Numbered from the stretch's first letter, positions 7,545-16,468 are shown. The stretch: DNA of 48,255 nucleotides from Actinomycetota bacterium (GCA_009379915.1 WHSV01000018.1:1-48255), one strand, 5' to 3'. A program made the numbers and translations. The notes: generated from the sequence alone by a model not told the origin.

Positions 7545-7719
7545 AGGTCAGAGGGCATCCTCCCCTCCCCCCAGAGATCTCCAGGCCGCTTGGTGTGCGT
7601 ATGGCGCGCGGGACGTAAACCAAGTAGGGCGTCACGGCGGTCGGGAATCTCGTCTTCGGCGTCTTGGTAGCGTTGACCCTGCGATCCAGGGTGAACGTCA
7701 CCGAGGAGACCCCGGCGCG
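7545..7719 (-). pseudogene. int: Tyrosine-recombinase (phage integrase) C-terminal remnant
   Basis: On the minus strand, RAGVSSVTFTLDR is followed, after a frame change, by YQDAEDEIPDRRDALL and RPARHTHTKRPGD. Actinobacterial tRNA-targeting integrases end in a VTFTLDRYGHL...DAxDExADRLDALL pattern, in which the Tyr of DRYG is the nucleophile. That DRYG segment is disrupted here. Only about 55 residues survive. The coding direction points at the tRNA-Glu 3' end a few bases away, the usual int-att arrangement. The closest relative in the window is the remnant at 14929-15111. Confidence 0.7.
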
Positions 7720-7813
7720 TATCGAGATCTCACCAGGGGTTGACCCCGCCCCAGAGGGTGCAGATATCCAGGTTGCGCCGGCTCGACGCCCGAGCCATCT
7801 CGGAGGTGAGTCT

Positions 7814-10432
7814 TCAGCCTCGGGCGAGACCGACCGCCTCATCCAGGCTCATCGAGAGGCCCTCCTCCCAGGCCCGCTGCGCGACGTCCTCGTCGAGGTT
7901 GGGACGGGCTTCCGCGGTCGGGTCCCCCTCCAGCAGTCCTGCGAACCCGCCCGGCGGGCCGCCGGCTTTTTCGATGAGCGATTGGTGAGCTCCGGCCAGC
8001 CGGATGGCGAGTTCATGCCGTCCCTCCCAGGTTGCAAGCCACGACAGATCCGCGATGGTGATGGCGATCCCAGTCGGGTTATCCACCTCGCAGAACAAGT
8101 CCAGGGCCTCGAGCCCCACGGCCCGAGCCTCCGCGGCCCGGCCCACGCGGCCGTAAGCGAAGGCCAGCCAGACGAGGTCGAACGCGAGGTGAAGTCGATC
8201 TCCCAGTCGCCTCCAGATGGTTGTGGTGTCCTCGAGCCGCGTAATCACCGGACCCCAGTTCCGAGCCTCCGCGTCCCGGATCACCAGCATCGACTGAACC
8301 TGCGCTACCCCCGCCTCGTCTCCTGCCCGGCGGAAGAGGACGAGGGCCTCTTCGAGCATTCCGGCCGCGGCATCGATGTCTTCCCCGGCGACCACGAACG
8401 AAAGATTGTAGAGAGCCTCCCCGGTGCGAGCAGGGTCGCCGAGCTCTCGCTCGATGGCAAGGGCGCCCTCATAGGAAGCTCGGGCAGCCTCGCGGTCCTG
8501 CTGCCACCAGGCCAAGCCGCCCGCTCCGATCATCGCCTTGGCCCGTCCCGCGCTCGGTCGCCGGCCCGACGGCATGGCCAGGATCTCTTCGAGCCACGCG
8601 CGGCCCTCCGCTTGGTGGCCCCGCTGCTGCCAGAACCGCCAGAGGGCACCTGCCGACTCCTGGGCGCGATCCGCTTCACCGGCTTCGATCGCCCACCTCA
8701 GGGCGGCCCGGATGTTGGCGTGCCCCCGGTCGCAGATATCGAGCCACTCGCCCTGACCCTCGGCGACGAGGTGGGGTTCGGCCTCCACGGCCAGGTCCAG
8801 GAAGTACTCGGCGTGACGTCGGTGCAGGAGGTCGCGTTCGCCCCTCACTTCCAGCTGCTCGTGCCCGAACTCCCGGATCGTCTCGAGCATGGAGAAGCGG
8901 GGATCGCCCTCGTCGGGCTCGGACCTGCGGATCAGCGATTGGTCGACCAGTGACGACAGGCCGTCGAGAATGTCCAGGCCAAGTCCGTCGGGGTCGCATA
9001 TCTCTTCCGCCGACTCGAGCGTCCAGCCCCCGGTGAACACCGACAGCCGCGTGAACAGCCCTTGCTCAGCGGGGTCGAGCAGTTCATAGCTCCAGGTGAT
9101 GGCGCCCCGTAGTGTGCGCTGACGCTCGGGGAGGTTCTTGGGGCCGCTGGTGAGGAGGGCGAGGCATTCCTGGAGCCGGGGCAACATCTGCTCGGGCGTG
9201 AGGACCTTGGTGCGAGTGGCGGCGAGCTCGATTGCGAGCGGCAAACCGTCGAGGCGCGCGGTTATCGCCGCCACCGCGGCGGCGTTCTTCTCGGTCACCT
9301 GGAACCGGGGACTCACCGCAACTGCACGATCTGTGAATAGCTGCACCGCTTCGATGCGCCGCAGGGCTGGGAGGTCGAGAAGCCCGTCGACGTCGGGGGG
9401 CTGGAGGGGCGGCACCGCGTACTCCTGCTCACCCCGTAGCGACAGCACCACACGAGACGTGACCAGGATCTTTAGCCCGGGAGCCGCGGTGAGCAACTCT
9501 TCGACGACGGGACCGGTTTCCGCGACCTGCTCGAAGTTGTCGAGAACCAGGAGTAGCTCCTTGGAACCGAGGTGGTCCTTAACGGCTTCGAGGATGGGTC
9601 GCTCGGCCTCCTCTCGAACGTCGATGGCTCGGGCGACGGCAGAAGGGACAAGGGCCGGATCGGTAACCGCAGAGAGATCGACGAAGAAGGCTCCATCCCG
9701 GTACTCGGTGAGAACGTCGGCCGCGACCTGCAGGGCGAGCCGGGTCTTTCCGGTCCCCCCCGCCCCCGTGAGAGTGAGGAGCCGGGTGTGGCCGAGGAGA
9801 TGTCGCACCTTGGCGATCTCTCCTTCCCGGCCTACGAACGATGTCAGCTGCAGGGGGATGTTGTTCGGCCGGGCGTCGAGCGTCCTGGGCGGGGGGAAGT
9901 TGGACGGAAGATCCTCGATCACGAGGTGGTAGAGGTGCTCGGGATGGGCTATGTCCTTGAGACGGTGCGGTCCGAGATCTCTGAGCTCCGTCCCCTCCGG
10001 AAGGGCACGCTCCACGAGCCCGCGAGTGGCCTCCGAAACCAGCACCTGGCCCCCATGTGCCGCTCCCGCGATGCGGGCCGCGCGATTCACGTCGATCCCC
10101 ACATAGTCGTTGCCCCCCAGCACCCCCTCCCCGGTGTGAATACCTATCCGAACGCGGACGCGCACGTTCTCGGACCAGTCGTGGGCGGCCAGGCCTCGCT
10201 GGGTGGCCACCGCAGCCAGGACGGCGTCCGCCGGAGAACGGAACGCAACGAAGAAGGAGTCACCCTCGGTGTTGACTTCGACTCCCCCGAACTCTGAGAG
10301 TGCATGCCGAACGATCCCGGCGTGTTCCTCAAGGACGACCAGGAATCGTTCCCCGAGCTCTTGGATGAGCTGCGTGGACCCCTCGATATCGGTGAACAGA
10401 AAGGTGATCGTCCCGGTGGGTAAGGCTGCCAT
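7814..10432 (-). CDS. Class III nucleotidyl cyclase - STAND ATPase - TPR signalling protein
   Basis: This is an 872-residue protein. Residues 9-170 form a class III cyclase domain with metal-binding Asp in FTDIEGST (Asp15) and NTEGDSFF (Asp58), and IDVNRAARIAG contributing the transition-state Asn/Arg. A STAND (AAA/NB-ARC-like) ATPase follows, with Walker A GAGGTGKT (223-230) and Walker B LLLVLDNFEQ (Asp298). A TPR-rich helical half, with repeats such as ALRWAIEAGEADRAQ and ARASYEGALAIERELGD, runs to the end. Such proteins make cAMP or a related cyclic nucleotide, probably gated by ligand binding to the repeats. It is divergent from the SDR gene (110 bases between starts), with a cyclic-nucleotide-binding protein beyond. 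Its 3' end meets the integrase remnant, so it looks like cargo of the second element. Confidence 0.9.
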   Translation of the reverse strand: MAALPTGTITFLFTDIEGSTQLIQELGERFLVVLEEHAGIVRHALSEFGGVEVNTEGDSFFVAFRSPADAVLAAVATQRGLAAHDWSENVRVRVRIGIHTGEGVLGGNDYVGIDVNRAARIAGAAHGGQVLVSEATRGLVERALPEGTELRDLGPHRLKDIAHPEHLYHLVIEDLPSNFPPPRTLDARPNNIPLQLTSFVGREGEIAKVRHLLGHTRLLTLTGAGGTGKTRLALQVAADVLTEYRDGAFFVDLSAVTDPALVPSAVARAIDVREEAERPILEAVKDHLGSKELLLVLDNFEQVAETGPVVEELLTAAPGLKILVTSRVVLSLRGEQEYAVPPLQPPDVDGLLDLPALRRIEAVQLFTDRAVAVSPRFQVTEKNAAAVAAITARLDGLPLAIELAATRTKVLTPEQMLPRLQECLALLTSGPKNLPERQRTLRGAITWSYELLDPAEQGLFTRLSVFTGGWTLESAEEICDPDGLGLDILDGLSSLVDQSLIRRSEPDEGDPRFSMLETIREFGHEQLEVRGERDLLHRRHAEYFLDLAVEAEPHLVAEGQGEWLDICDRGHANIRAALRWAIEAGEADRAQESAGALWRFWQQRGHQAEGRAWLEEILAMPSGRRPSAGRAKAMIGAGGLAWWQQDREAARASYEGALAIERELGDPARTGEALYNLSFVVAGEDIDAAAGMLEEALVLFRRAGDEAGVAQVQSMLVIRDAEARNWGPVITRLEDTTTIWRRLGDRLHLAFDLVWLAFAYGRVGRAAEARAVGLEALDLFCEVDNPTGIAITIADLSWLATWEGRHELAIRLAGAHQSLIEKAGGPPGGFAGLLEGDPTAEARPNLDEDVAQRAWEEGLSMSLDEAVGLARG

Positions 10433-10542
10433 GGCTGGTTGAAATCTAACGCGTCCCGACTCAGATCAGGTTTGAGACCTTGGCCGGCTCCTTCCGGCGA
10501 GCTTAAGCTCGAATCTCGAGCCTGAAGAAGAAAGGGGGGAAG

Positions 10543-11331
10543 GTGCTTCTCGATAACAAGACCGCGGTCGTGTACGGAGCGAGCGGCCCGATAGGCGGCG
10601 CCGTGGCCCGCGCGCTCGCTCGCGAGGGAGCGACGGTCTGCCTGGCGGGCCGCACGCTGGCAACGCTGGACAAAGTCGCCCAGGAGATTCGAGCGGCCGG
10701 CGGCGAGACCGAAACGGCGCAGGTCGATGCCCTCGACGAGAGGTCCGTCGACGACCACGCCGACGCGCTGGCTCGGAAGGCCGGGAGCATCGACGTGTCT
10801 TTCAATGCGATCGGATCTGGAGACATCCACGGGATCCCCGTGCTTCAAATGCCGTTCGAGGATTTCGTGCTGCCGATCGACAACGCCATCCGGTCCCAGT
10901 TCCTGATCGCAAGGGCGGCCTCTCGGCACATGGTTTCCCGGGGGTCGGGCGTCATCCTGGCGATCACCGCCACCACCGCCCGTCAGTCTCTCCCCGAGAT
11001 CGGAGGGACCGGAGTGAAGTTCGACGCTATCGAGAGCCTCTGCCGGCAGCTGGCTCGTGAGCTGGGCCCAAGCGGCATCCGCGTGATGGCGCTGCGAACC
11101 ACCGGGATCCCCGATGCCATCCACAGCGCCGGCCCGTTTCCCGATTACGGCACCGGTTCGGGCGGCATGACGCGAGCGGAATTAATCGACTGGATGCAGA
11201 ACAAGACCATGCTGAAGCGGCTGACGTCGTTGAGCGAGCTTGCGAACGTAGTCGCCTTCATGGCCTCGGATCAAGCGAGTGCCGTAACCGGGAGTGTGGT
11301 GGACGTCAACTGCGGAGCGGTTTGGGACTAG
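10543..11331 (+). CDS. SDR-fold protein lacking the Tyr-x-x-x-Lys active site
   Basis: The 262-residue product has a Rossmann start VVYGASGPIGGAVARALA, the classical-SDR glycine motif in the form GASGPIG, and the AGRTLATL and ALDERSVDD segments typical of NADP(H)-dependent members. The C-terminal SVVDVNCGAVWD matches the family end. Where the catalytic YxxxK should be, the sequence reads GGTGVKFDAIESL; aligned on the following helix, Tyr is Thr and Lys is Phe. It may therefore bind a nucleotide cofactor without classical dehydrogenase activity. The GTG start has AGGGGGG close upstream. A frameshifted paralogue lies at 12244-13001. Confidence 0.85.
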   Translation: MLLDNKTAVVYGASGPIGGAVARALAREGATVCLAGRTLATLDKVAQEIRAAGGETETAQVDALDERSVDDHADALARKAGSIDVSFNAIGSGDIHGIPVLQMPFEDFVLPIDNAIRSQFLIARAASRHMVSRGSGVILAITATTARQSLPEIGGTGVKFDAIESLCRQLARELGPSGIRVMALRTTGIPDAIHSAGPFPDYGTGSGGMTRAELIDWMQNKTMLKRLTSLSELANVVAFMASDQASAVTGSVVDVNCGAVWD

Positions 11332-11425
11332 TGCCACTCCACCAACGCTTCAGGGCGCTGACAGGGATAGGGCCTTTGGCTATCCGCGGCGAGAACGACG
11401 ATGAGGAACGGTAAGGCGCTGGCGC

Positions 11426-11572
11426 GACGGCAAGATGGTCAGGCGATGGACCGCGGCTGGTCTCGAGGTCGTGCAGAGGAAGTTCCTTCGCGTCAACGAC
11501 TACCGCGACATCCCGATCCTCGTCGCGGCGTTGCGCGGCGCATACCGAGAAGGTGTCGCAGGAAGGTCGTAA
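11426..11572 (+). pseudogene. Transposase C-terminal fragment (family uncertain)
   Basis: The frame reads DGKMVRRWTAAGLEVVQRKF then RVNDYRDIPILVAALR and stops at 11572. This resembles the conserved tail of actinobacterial transposases with the pattern RRWxAAGMLEAExxFRRxxGYRDLxxL. I cannot place it firmly in an IS family; IS256-like is a guess. Nothing of the catalytic domain is left. It lies between the SDR and the cyclic-nucleotide-binding gene. Confidence 0.45.
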
Positions 11573-11629
11573 GGTTGCGTAGTCGGTCTGTTGGGTCGTC
11601 ACTGGGCTACAACGATGACCGGGCCATCC

Positions 11630-12046
11630 TCAGACTATCTCAGGTGCCAGCCTCTCAGCCAGAGAACGGATAACCTTAAGCTGTATCTGAGGAGACCCCT
11701 CGAGAAGGCTCCGGAACGATTGGTTGGTCAGAACTAGAGCGCGCACAGAGCTTGTAGTAGTGACAGTGGCAGTCCGCGGGACATCCAAGACCAGTGCGAT
11801 CTCTCCGATGCAGTCCGCCCTCCCGAGGGGCGGCAACTTGCGCCCCTTCCGGCTCACCTCGACGGTGCCTTCGACCAAGACGAGAAACTCGCGTCCACGC
11901 TCCCCTTCTTTGATCAGAGTCTTGCCCTCGGGGAAGTCCAGCTCGTCAGCCATCGAGGCGATCTCGGACAGCTCGCGCTTCGAGCAACTCGAGAACAGTG
12001 GCACACTCCGAATCAGCTCGATTTTGGCATCTTTGCGTAGCGGCAT
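11630..12046 (-). CDS. Stand-alone cyclic-nucleotide-binding domain protein
   Basis: The 138-residue product is a single Crp/PKA-type cNMP-binding domain. IRSVPLFSSCSKRELSEIA is the N-terminal helix, FPEGKTLIKEGERGREF the first beta turn, and GEIALVLDVPRTATVTT the phosphate-binding cassette, with the key Glu and Arg both present. There is no DNA-binding helix-turn-helix and no fused effector, so it probably senses a cyclic nucleotide and acts through a partner. With a cyclase 1.2 kb away in the same segment, it is a natural candidate receptor; that link is inference. Confidence 0.88.
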   Translation of the reverse strand: MPLRKDAKIELIRSVPLFSSCSKRELSEIASMADELDFPEGKTLIKEGERGREFLVLVEGTVEVSRKGRKLPPLGRADCIGEIALVLDVPRTATVTTTSSVRALVLTNQSFRSLLEGSPQIQLKVIRSLAERLAPEIV

Positions 12047-12243
12047 TCGCGTATCCTAGTACGGTCGCTCGGTGCATACCTCAGCTTCTTCGTATTCGGC
12101 GTCCGGCGCGTGTTCATCTTCGAGTCGGCTTCTGTCGTCGCCAAAAGAAGCTTCGAGAGGCGGGTGCTTGGTCGGTGCACATGATTGAGCCGCCGGCCTC
12201 CCGTCTGACGTGAAAAGCCACTTCGACCGAGAGGAGATTCGGC

Positions 12244-13001
12244 ATGCTGCTCGAGAGCAAGAACGCCGTCATCTATGGAGGCGCCGGGGGAATCGGAAGC
12301 GGAGTCGCGCGGGCCTTTGCTCGTGAGGGGACGGGCGCAGGTTCACCTCGCGGGCCGAACCCTGGAGACCCTGGAGAAGGTAGCGGAGGACATCCGCTCC
12401 GAGGGCGGGAAGCCAGAGACGGCACAGGTTGACGCCCTGGACGAGCGGGCCGTGGACGAGTACGTCGACGCGGTGGCCGCGCACTTTGGGGGAATCGACA
12501 TCTCCTTCAACTTGATCTCGCTCGGGGACGTGCAGGGGACGCCGCCCGCCGAGATGTCGCTCCAAGACTTCGAGCAACCGATCGCTACGGCCATGAGGAC
12601 TCAGTTCCTGCCTCGAGGGCCGCGGCCCGCCACATGATCAAGCAGAAATCGGGAGTCATCCTCATGTTCGGTGGCGACGGGGACCCGTTGCCGGACTACT
12701 CCATCGGAGGCTTCCAGATAGCGCTGGCCGCCCTGGAGTCCCTGCGTCGCCAGTTGGCCTCGGAGCTCGGATCGCACGGCATCCGAGCCGTGTCTCTGCG
12801 GACGGGCGGCATAATCGACACCATCCCCGAAGACTTCGAGGGGGGCGAGGCGATCGTGGAATCCATCGTGCAGGGAACGATGCTCAAGAGGGGGGCACGC
12901 TCGACGACGTCGGCAAGGTTGCAGCCTTCGCCGCCTCAGACCACGCCCGCTCCATGACGGCCACGGCCCTCAACATCTCCTGCGGCAACCTGGTCGACTG
13001 A
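12244..13001 (+). pseudogene. Second SDR-fold protein, three frameshifts
   Basis: The pieces align along their length with the SDR at 10543-11331: NAVIYGGAGGIGSGVARAFA, then (shift near 12335) HLAGRTLETLEKVAEDI and GIDISFNLISLGD, then (shift near 12610) ASRAAARHMIKQKSGVILM and RRQLASELGSHGIRAVSLRT, then (shift near 12890, in a run of six G) TLDDVGKVAAFAASDHARS to NLVD. It also lacks the YxxxK pair: SIGGFQIALAALESL occupies that region. The protein sequence is otherwise well preserved, so either decay is recent or some shifts are sequencing errors. An ATG 12244 with GAGGAG upstream would be the start. Confidence 0.8.
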
Positions 13002-13444
13002 GGCCCGCCGCGCCCGGGATGGCGGGTCGCTGCCCTTTTGTCGACATCCCCCATTAGGGTGAGGCCCGACGAGGTCGACGCTTCCGGATGCGAGCGACTA
13101 GGGGTCAACCTTAGCTTGATGCAGCATGTGCGTTCGCCAAGTCAGGTACAAACGGGTCTTACTCGTCGGCAGTACGGACCACGCCGGGCTTGTGGCTCTC
13201 GTATCACCTCATCCCTATTCACTCATGGTGAACACCATCAGCAATCTCGGCGTCATGACCTGCGGCATGTCGAACCCCCCACTGACTCCCGGGAAGTACT
13301 ATCTGGTAATCGACTGTCATGCCTGCGCCGTTGCGACCTTCAAAGTGACTCAATGAGCGCCATGGGAATTGGTACAACAGGGAACTCGAGAACATCGAAG
13401 CCACTGCAAACATACGGAATCGGGTAGACGTCAGCTACCCGAAT
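13002..13444. other. Region with only a doubtful fragment
   Basis: A plus-strand frame at 13126-13356 ends TPGKYYLVIDCHACAVATFK and may be the tail of a lost secreted protein; it has no start signal and no recognised family. Nothing else is visible before the lipoprotein gene. Confidence 0.3.
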
Positions 13445-14596
13445 TTGCTAGTCAATTGCGCATCCACAACTAAGCTGGCGCGCGTCGGCTTGATCGTCGT
13501 TGCCCTTGCCGTACTCGGCTTTGCCTGCGAACGAACTGATACGGGTCGCGCTTCTCAAACAAAACGGGAATCGAAGGTAACGCGCGAGGGGAGCCCTGTC
13601 GGATTCGAGCGGGCGCAACGAACTCTGAACTTCGGCGATTCTCCCGCGCCACGGATTGGACTCCTGCGGATTCCGTACGGAGAGAAAAGTCACGAACTTG
13701 GCCACGCGCCAGTTTGCCGAGGTCCTAAGTGTGCTCCTCCTTGTCCGTGTTCGGCTCAGGTTCAGCCCTCCTCGTACGACGTCGACAAGCCCGGGCGGTT
13801 CTGGATAACCGACCAGATGAAGGGGCGTACGGCGGTCTTCGACAATCACGGCAACTTCCTGCGCGGGATCACCGAAACGGAACTAGGCGTAAATCTCCTT
13901 GACCTTCAGGTCGTGAACGAATCGGTAGCCGTCCTTCGACAACAACAGGGTGAGAGTCAGCTCTTGCTGATCAATGGTTCGTCGGTCACAACCCATGACA
14001 TCTCGTTCCATGATGAAGCGGTCGATCTGAGCTCACACATAAGCTCGGACGACACCTCGCTCTTCTCCGTGAACTTCGTGGAAGATGAGGATCTGAACGA
14101 GCGAGAAGTGCCCGTGAAGCTAGACCTGCCAGAGGATGCTCAATCGGACTCTGAGGCAGAAGTGGTCCCGGGGCGACCATTCAGAGACGGCTGGCTTCAT
14201 TTCCAAGGCTTTGAGGGTGATCGAGTTATCCCGTTGAAAGTGTCCTCCTCCGACTACGAGTGGTCCAGAGAGATCAAGTTCACTCTGAAGCAAGGGGCCG
14301 CGAGAAAGCTCGTGAGAAAGCGGGGCAACATCAGTTGGGAACTGGAAATTGGACCTGACGGATCGATCCATCTGCTGCTCTTCGCAGGTAGCGTCGGGCG
14401 GAATCGTGTCGACGGGTACTGGTATCTGAAAGTGGCACCCGACGGGTCGGTCGGCTCACCCATTAAGCTCGCGGGACCGCGCCGGGCGGACGATCAGCAG
14501 ACGAGGCGCCTCACGCTGGACCAACAAGGTGATCCTCTTGTGATGTGGGCCGGTCGACGCGGCGTTCTGATCGAGGCTCTCCCCAGAACAGATTGA
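13445..14596 (+). CDS. Putative lipoprotein, unknown function
   Basis: The 383-residue product opens with a positively charged start, a hydrophobic core (LIVVALAVLGFA) and a Cys in a plausible lipobox (LGFAC). It should therefore be exported and lipidated. A short Cys-rich patch follows (CRGPKCAPPCPC), then a long beta-rich part with repeating segments such as RFWITDQMKGRTAVFDNHG and LVMWAGRRGVLIEAL, reminiscent of a beta-propeller. The TTG 13445 start is uncertain, as no strong ribosome site is seen. It is the last gene before tRNA-Glu copy 3 and so sits at the distal end of the second segment. Confidence 0.6.
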   Translation: MLVNCASTTKLARVGLIVVALAVLGFACERTDTGRASQTKRESKVTREGSPVGFERAQRTLNFGDSPAPRIGLLRIPYGEKSHELGHAPVCRGPKCAPPCPCSAQVQPSSYDVDKPGRFWITDQMKGRTAVFDNHGNFLRGITETELGVNLLDLQVVNESVAVLRQQQGESQLLLINGSSVTTHDISFHDEAVDLSSHISSDDTSLFSVNFVEDEDLNEREVPVKLDLPEDAQSDSEAEVVPGRPFRDGWLHFQGFEGDRVIPLKVSSSDYEWSREIKFTLKQGAARKLVRKRGNISWELEIGPDGSIHLLLFAGSVGRNRVDGYWYLKVAPDGSVGSPIKLAGPRRADDQQTRRLTLDQQGDPLVMWAGRRGVLIEALPRTD

Positions 14597-14865
14597 GTTC
14601 TGAGCGCTGGGCATGAGCCTCCTTCCCCACCAAAGAGCCGTGGCTCTTGATCTCGCGACGACATTAGAGCCCTTGTTCAGATGTGTCCGATGTGAAGGAG
14701 ACTTTAGCCGGCGAAGCAGACCACTCCGCAGGGGACCTGCGCCGCGTTCGGGCCGCGCCAGATCCCACAATGCTCAAAGCTGATCGCAACGGCTCGAAGA
14801 TGTTCGCCCGGCTGGTCATCACTATTCGCTATGGTTCGAAGTCGCTCGAAACTCTCCGACCCGAC

Positions 14866-14907
14866 CTCAAGGCGGTAGCACGGGTTCAAATCCCGTTGGG
14901 GCCACCA
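14866..14907 (+). repeat. tRNA-Glu 3'-end remnant, attachment-site copy 3
   Basis: Bases 14872-14906 are identical to copies 1 and 2, and a full CCA is present. The anticodon loop is shortened (CTCAAGG). The upstream 75 bases and downstream 200 bases are diverged copies of those around copy 2, which makes the repeat here nearly 300 bases long in total. Confidence 0.8.
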
Positions 14908-14928
14908 GTCATGGCGCTATTTCTTCTT

Positions 14929-15111
14929 CTACCTGTCAGAGGGCATCCTTCTCTCTTCAGGGATCTCCTGACCACACTTGGCGCGCGTGTGGCGCGCGGG
15001 CCGAGACGCAAGTAAGGCTGCAAAGTGGTCGGCAACCTCGAACTCGGCATCGTCGAAGAGGTAGCCGTAACGATCGAAAGTGAAAGCCACCGAGGAGGCC
15101 CGAACGATTCG
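14929..15111 (-). pseudogene. int: Tyrosine-recombinase (phage integrase) C-terminal remnant
   Basis: An uninterrupted minus-strand frame reads RIVRASSVAFTFDRYGYLFD, then DAEFEVADHFAALLASRPAR, and ends at TAG 14929. FTFDRYGYL contains the catalytic Tyr position of the integrase family, and the acidic helix after it is the usual C-terminal helix. The Arg-Lys-HxxR part is gone, so this is a stump of about 60 residues without activity. It points at tRNA-Glu copy 3, 22 bases away. Confidence 0.8.
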
Positions 15112-15473
15112 CGGTGGTGGAGGAACCGATTATGCGATCGACCTTGACTGGAACGATGAGACGCATCCCGGTCGAAACCAACACAGTCCGCAGAACACGG
15201 TCAAACAGTCGTGGTCATGACGCCCGCCTTCACAAGTTCGCGCTCAGCCCGCATCTGACGTTTCTCGGTCGGATGGATGTGTCGGGAAAGTGTGACTCGC
15301 GGTAGCTCGTCCGATCCTGGATGTGTCGCATCATCGCAATCCCCCTTCCTTTCGAAGTCGGCCGGGCGTAGCGTCCAATTCGAACGGTGGAGGTTTGCCA
15401 TCCGCGCGCGATGCGCGTCTTTGGTTCCCCACTGTGCGGAGAGTAGAGAAGCACCATCCCCTATAAGGAAGGA
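15112..15473. other. Region without a convincing gene
   Basis: No frame here has family similarity or a good ribosome site. The right part should contain the promoter of the DUF11 gene; ATAAGGAAGGAATGG at its end provides that gene's ribosome site. CCGCGCGCGATGCGCG near 15400 is a small GC-rich inverted repeat of no assigned role. Confidence 0.4.
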
Positions 15474-16457
15474 ATGGGTATGCGGTCGGGAAGGACGCCG
15501 AACATAATTCCGAAGATGCCAGGGGTTCATCCCGGGAGAAGTCGCCTTATGTGGCTTATGGCCGTCGTGGCGCTCGTTGCGGGTCTGACAATTCCCGCCG
15601 CCTCCGACTCCCTCGCGGCAGGAGGTTGCGACCCTCACGCGCCGCTGGCCGATCTCGACCTGAACCAGCAGGCGACTTCGCCACGCGATGGTGTCGTCTC
15701 CTATCTGCTGACGGTGAAGAACCTCGGGCCCTGCAACGCGGACGGCATCGCCTTGACCGACACGCTGCCGGCGGGCGTATCGCTAGAGGCGATCAAGGCC
15801 AACCCGAGCAGCATGCAGTGTGCTCCCCTTCCGCCGACGTCCCAGTCGGAGATCCGCTGTGAGCTGACTCCGAATGTGGGCGTACCCGGCAATGTCTCGC
15901 TCGAACTCATCGGAACGGCGCCGACTGGGGCAATTACGAACTTCGCACGCGTCGAACTCTTGGGAGCCACCACCGACCCGGACGACCGGAACAACGCCTC
16001 TTATGGAGCTCTCATCGGCACGGGAGGAGGAAGCCTCGAGACCGGTGCCCTGGCCCCCCGCGACGAGCGCAACCAGGTCGTGATTCCCCCCGGCGTCTCC
16101 GGGAGCGTTGGCCTGTCTCGCGGGCATCTCGACGACCCCTGTCCTCCCGGGTTTTCGAACTGCACCGGCAGGCCAATCACGATTACCTCCCCTATCTCCA
16201 CGTCGGCGCCAATCACCCTTGTCTTTGACAAGGACGCAACGCTCATCGATGAACCCTCGCGCGAGCTATTCATCATCTACCTTCCGGACGACGCTCAGCA
16301 GTGGGTTCGGGTCGCGAAGTGCAAGAACCCGAGGACGTACCCGTGCCTCTCTTCCGCAAAGCGGATGAGCGACGGAGCGCTGGTGACTCCGGCCAATCCC
16401 AAAGGCTATTTCTATCGGCTGACGGTCATCACTCTTCACACCAGCAGGTGGCGTTAG
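15474..16457 (+). CDS. Secreted DUF11-domain protein
   Basis: The 327-residue product has an N-terminal signal: Arg-rich start, LMAVVALVAGLTIPAA, then SDSLAAGGC. Residues 45-180 form a DUF11 (CARDB-like) repeat with LTVKNLGPCNADGIALTDTL and PDDRNNAS, a surface beta-sandwich. The C-terminal part (PITITSPISTSAPITLVFD) is another beta domain. ATG 15474 lies close behind AAGGAAGG. The next gene, a cyclase, starts near its stop, possibly overlapping it, so the two are probably co-transcribed. Confidence 0.8.
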   Translation: MGMRSGRTPNIIPKMPGVHPGRSRLMWLMAVVALVAGLTIPAASDSLAAGGCDPHAPLADLDLNQQATSPRDGVVSYLLTVKNLGPCNADGIALTDTLPAGVSLEAIKANPSSMQCAPLPPTSQSEIRCELTPNVGVPGNVSLELIGTAPTGAITNFARVELLGATTDPDDRNNASYGALIGTGGGSLETGALAPRDERNQVVIPPGVSGSVGLSRGHLDDPCPPGFSNCTGRPITITSPISTSAPITLVFDKDATLIDEPSRELFIIYLPDDAQQWVRVAKCKNPRTYPCLSSAKRMSDGALVTPANPKGYFYRLTVITLHTSRWR

Positions 16458-16468
16458 GGGGCCCGCGA

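Noticed and set aside
7664-8953. 429-residue plus-strand frame opposite the first cyclase gene
   Set aside because: Antisense shadow of a GC-rich gene; the minus strand encodes a complete cyclase-STAND-TPR protein here.
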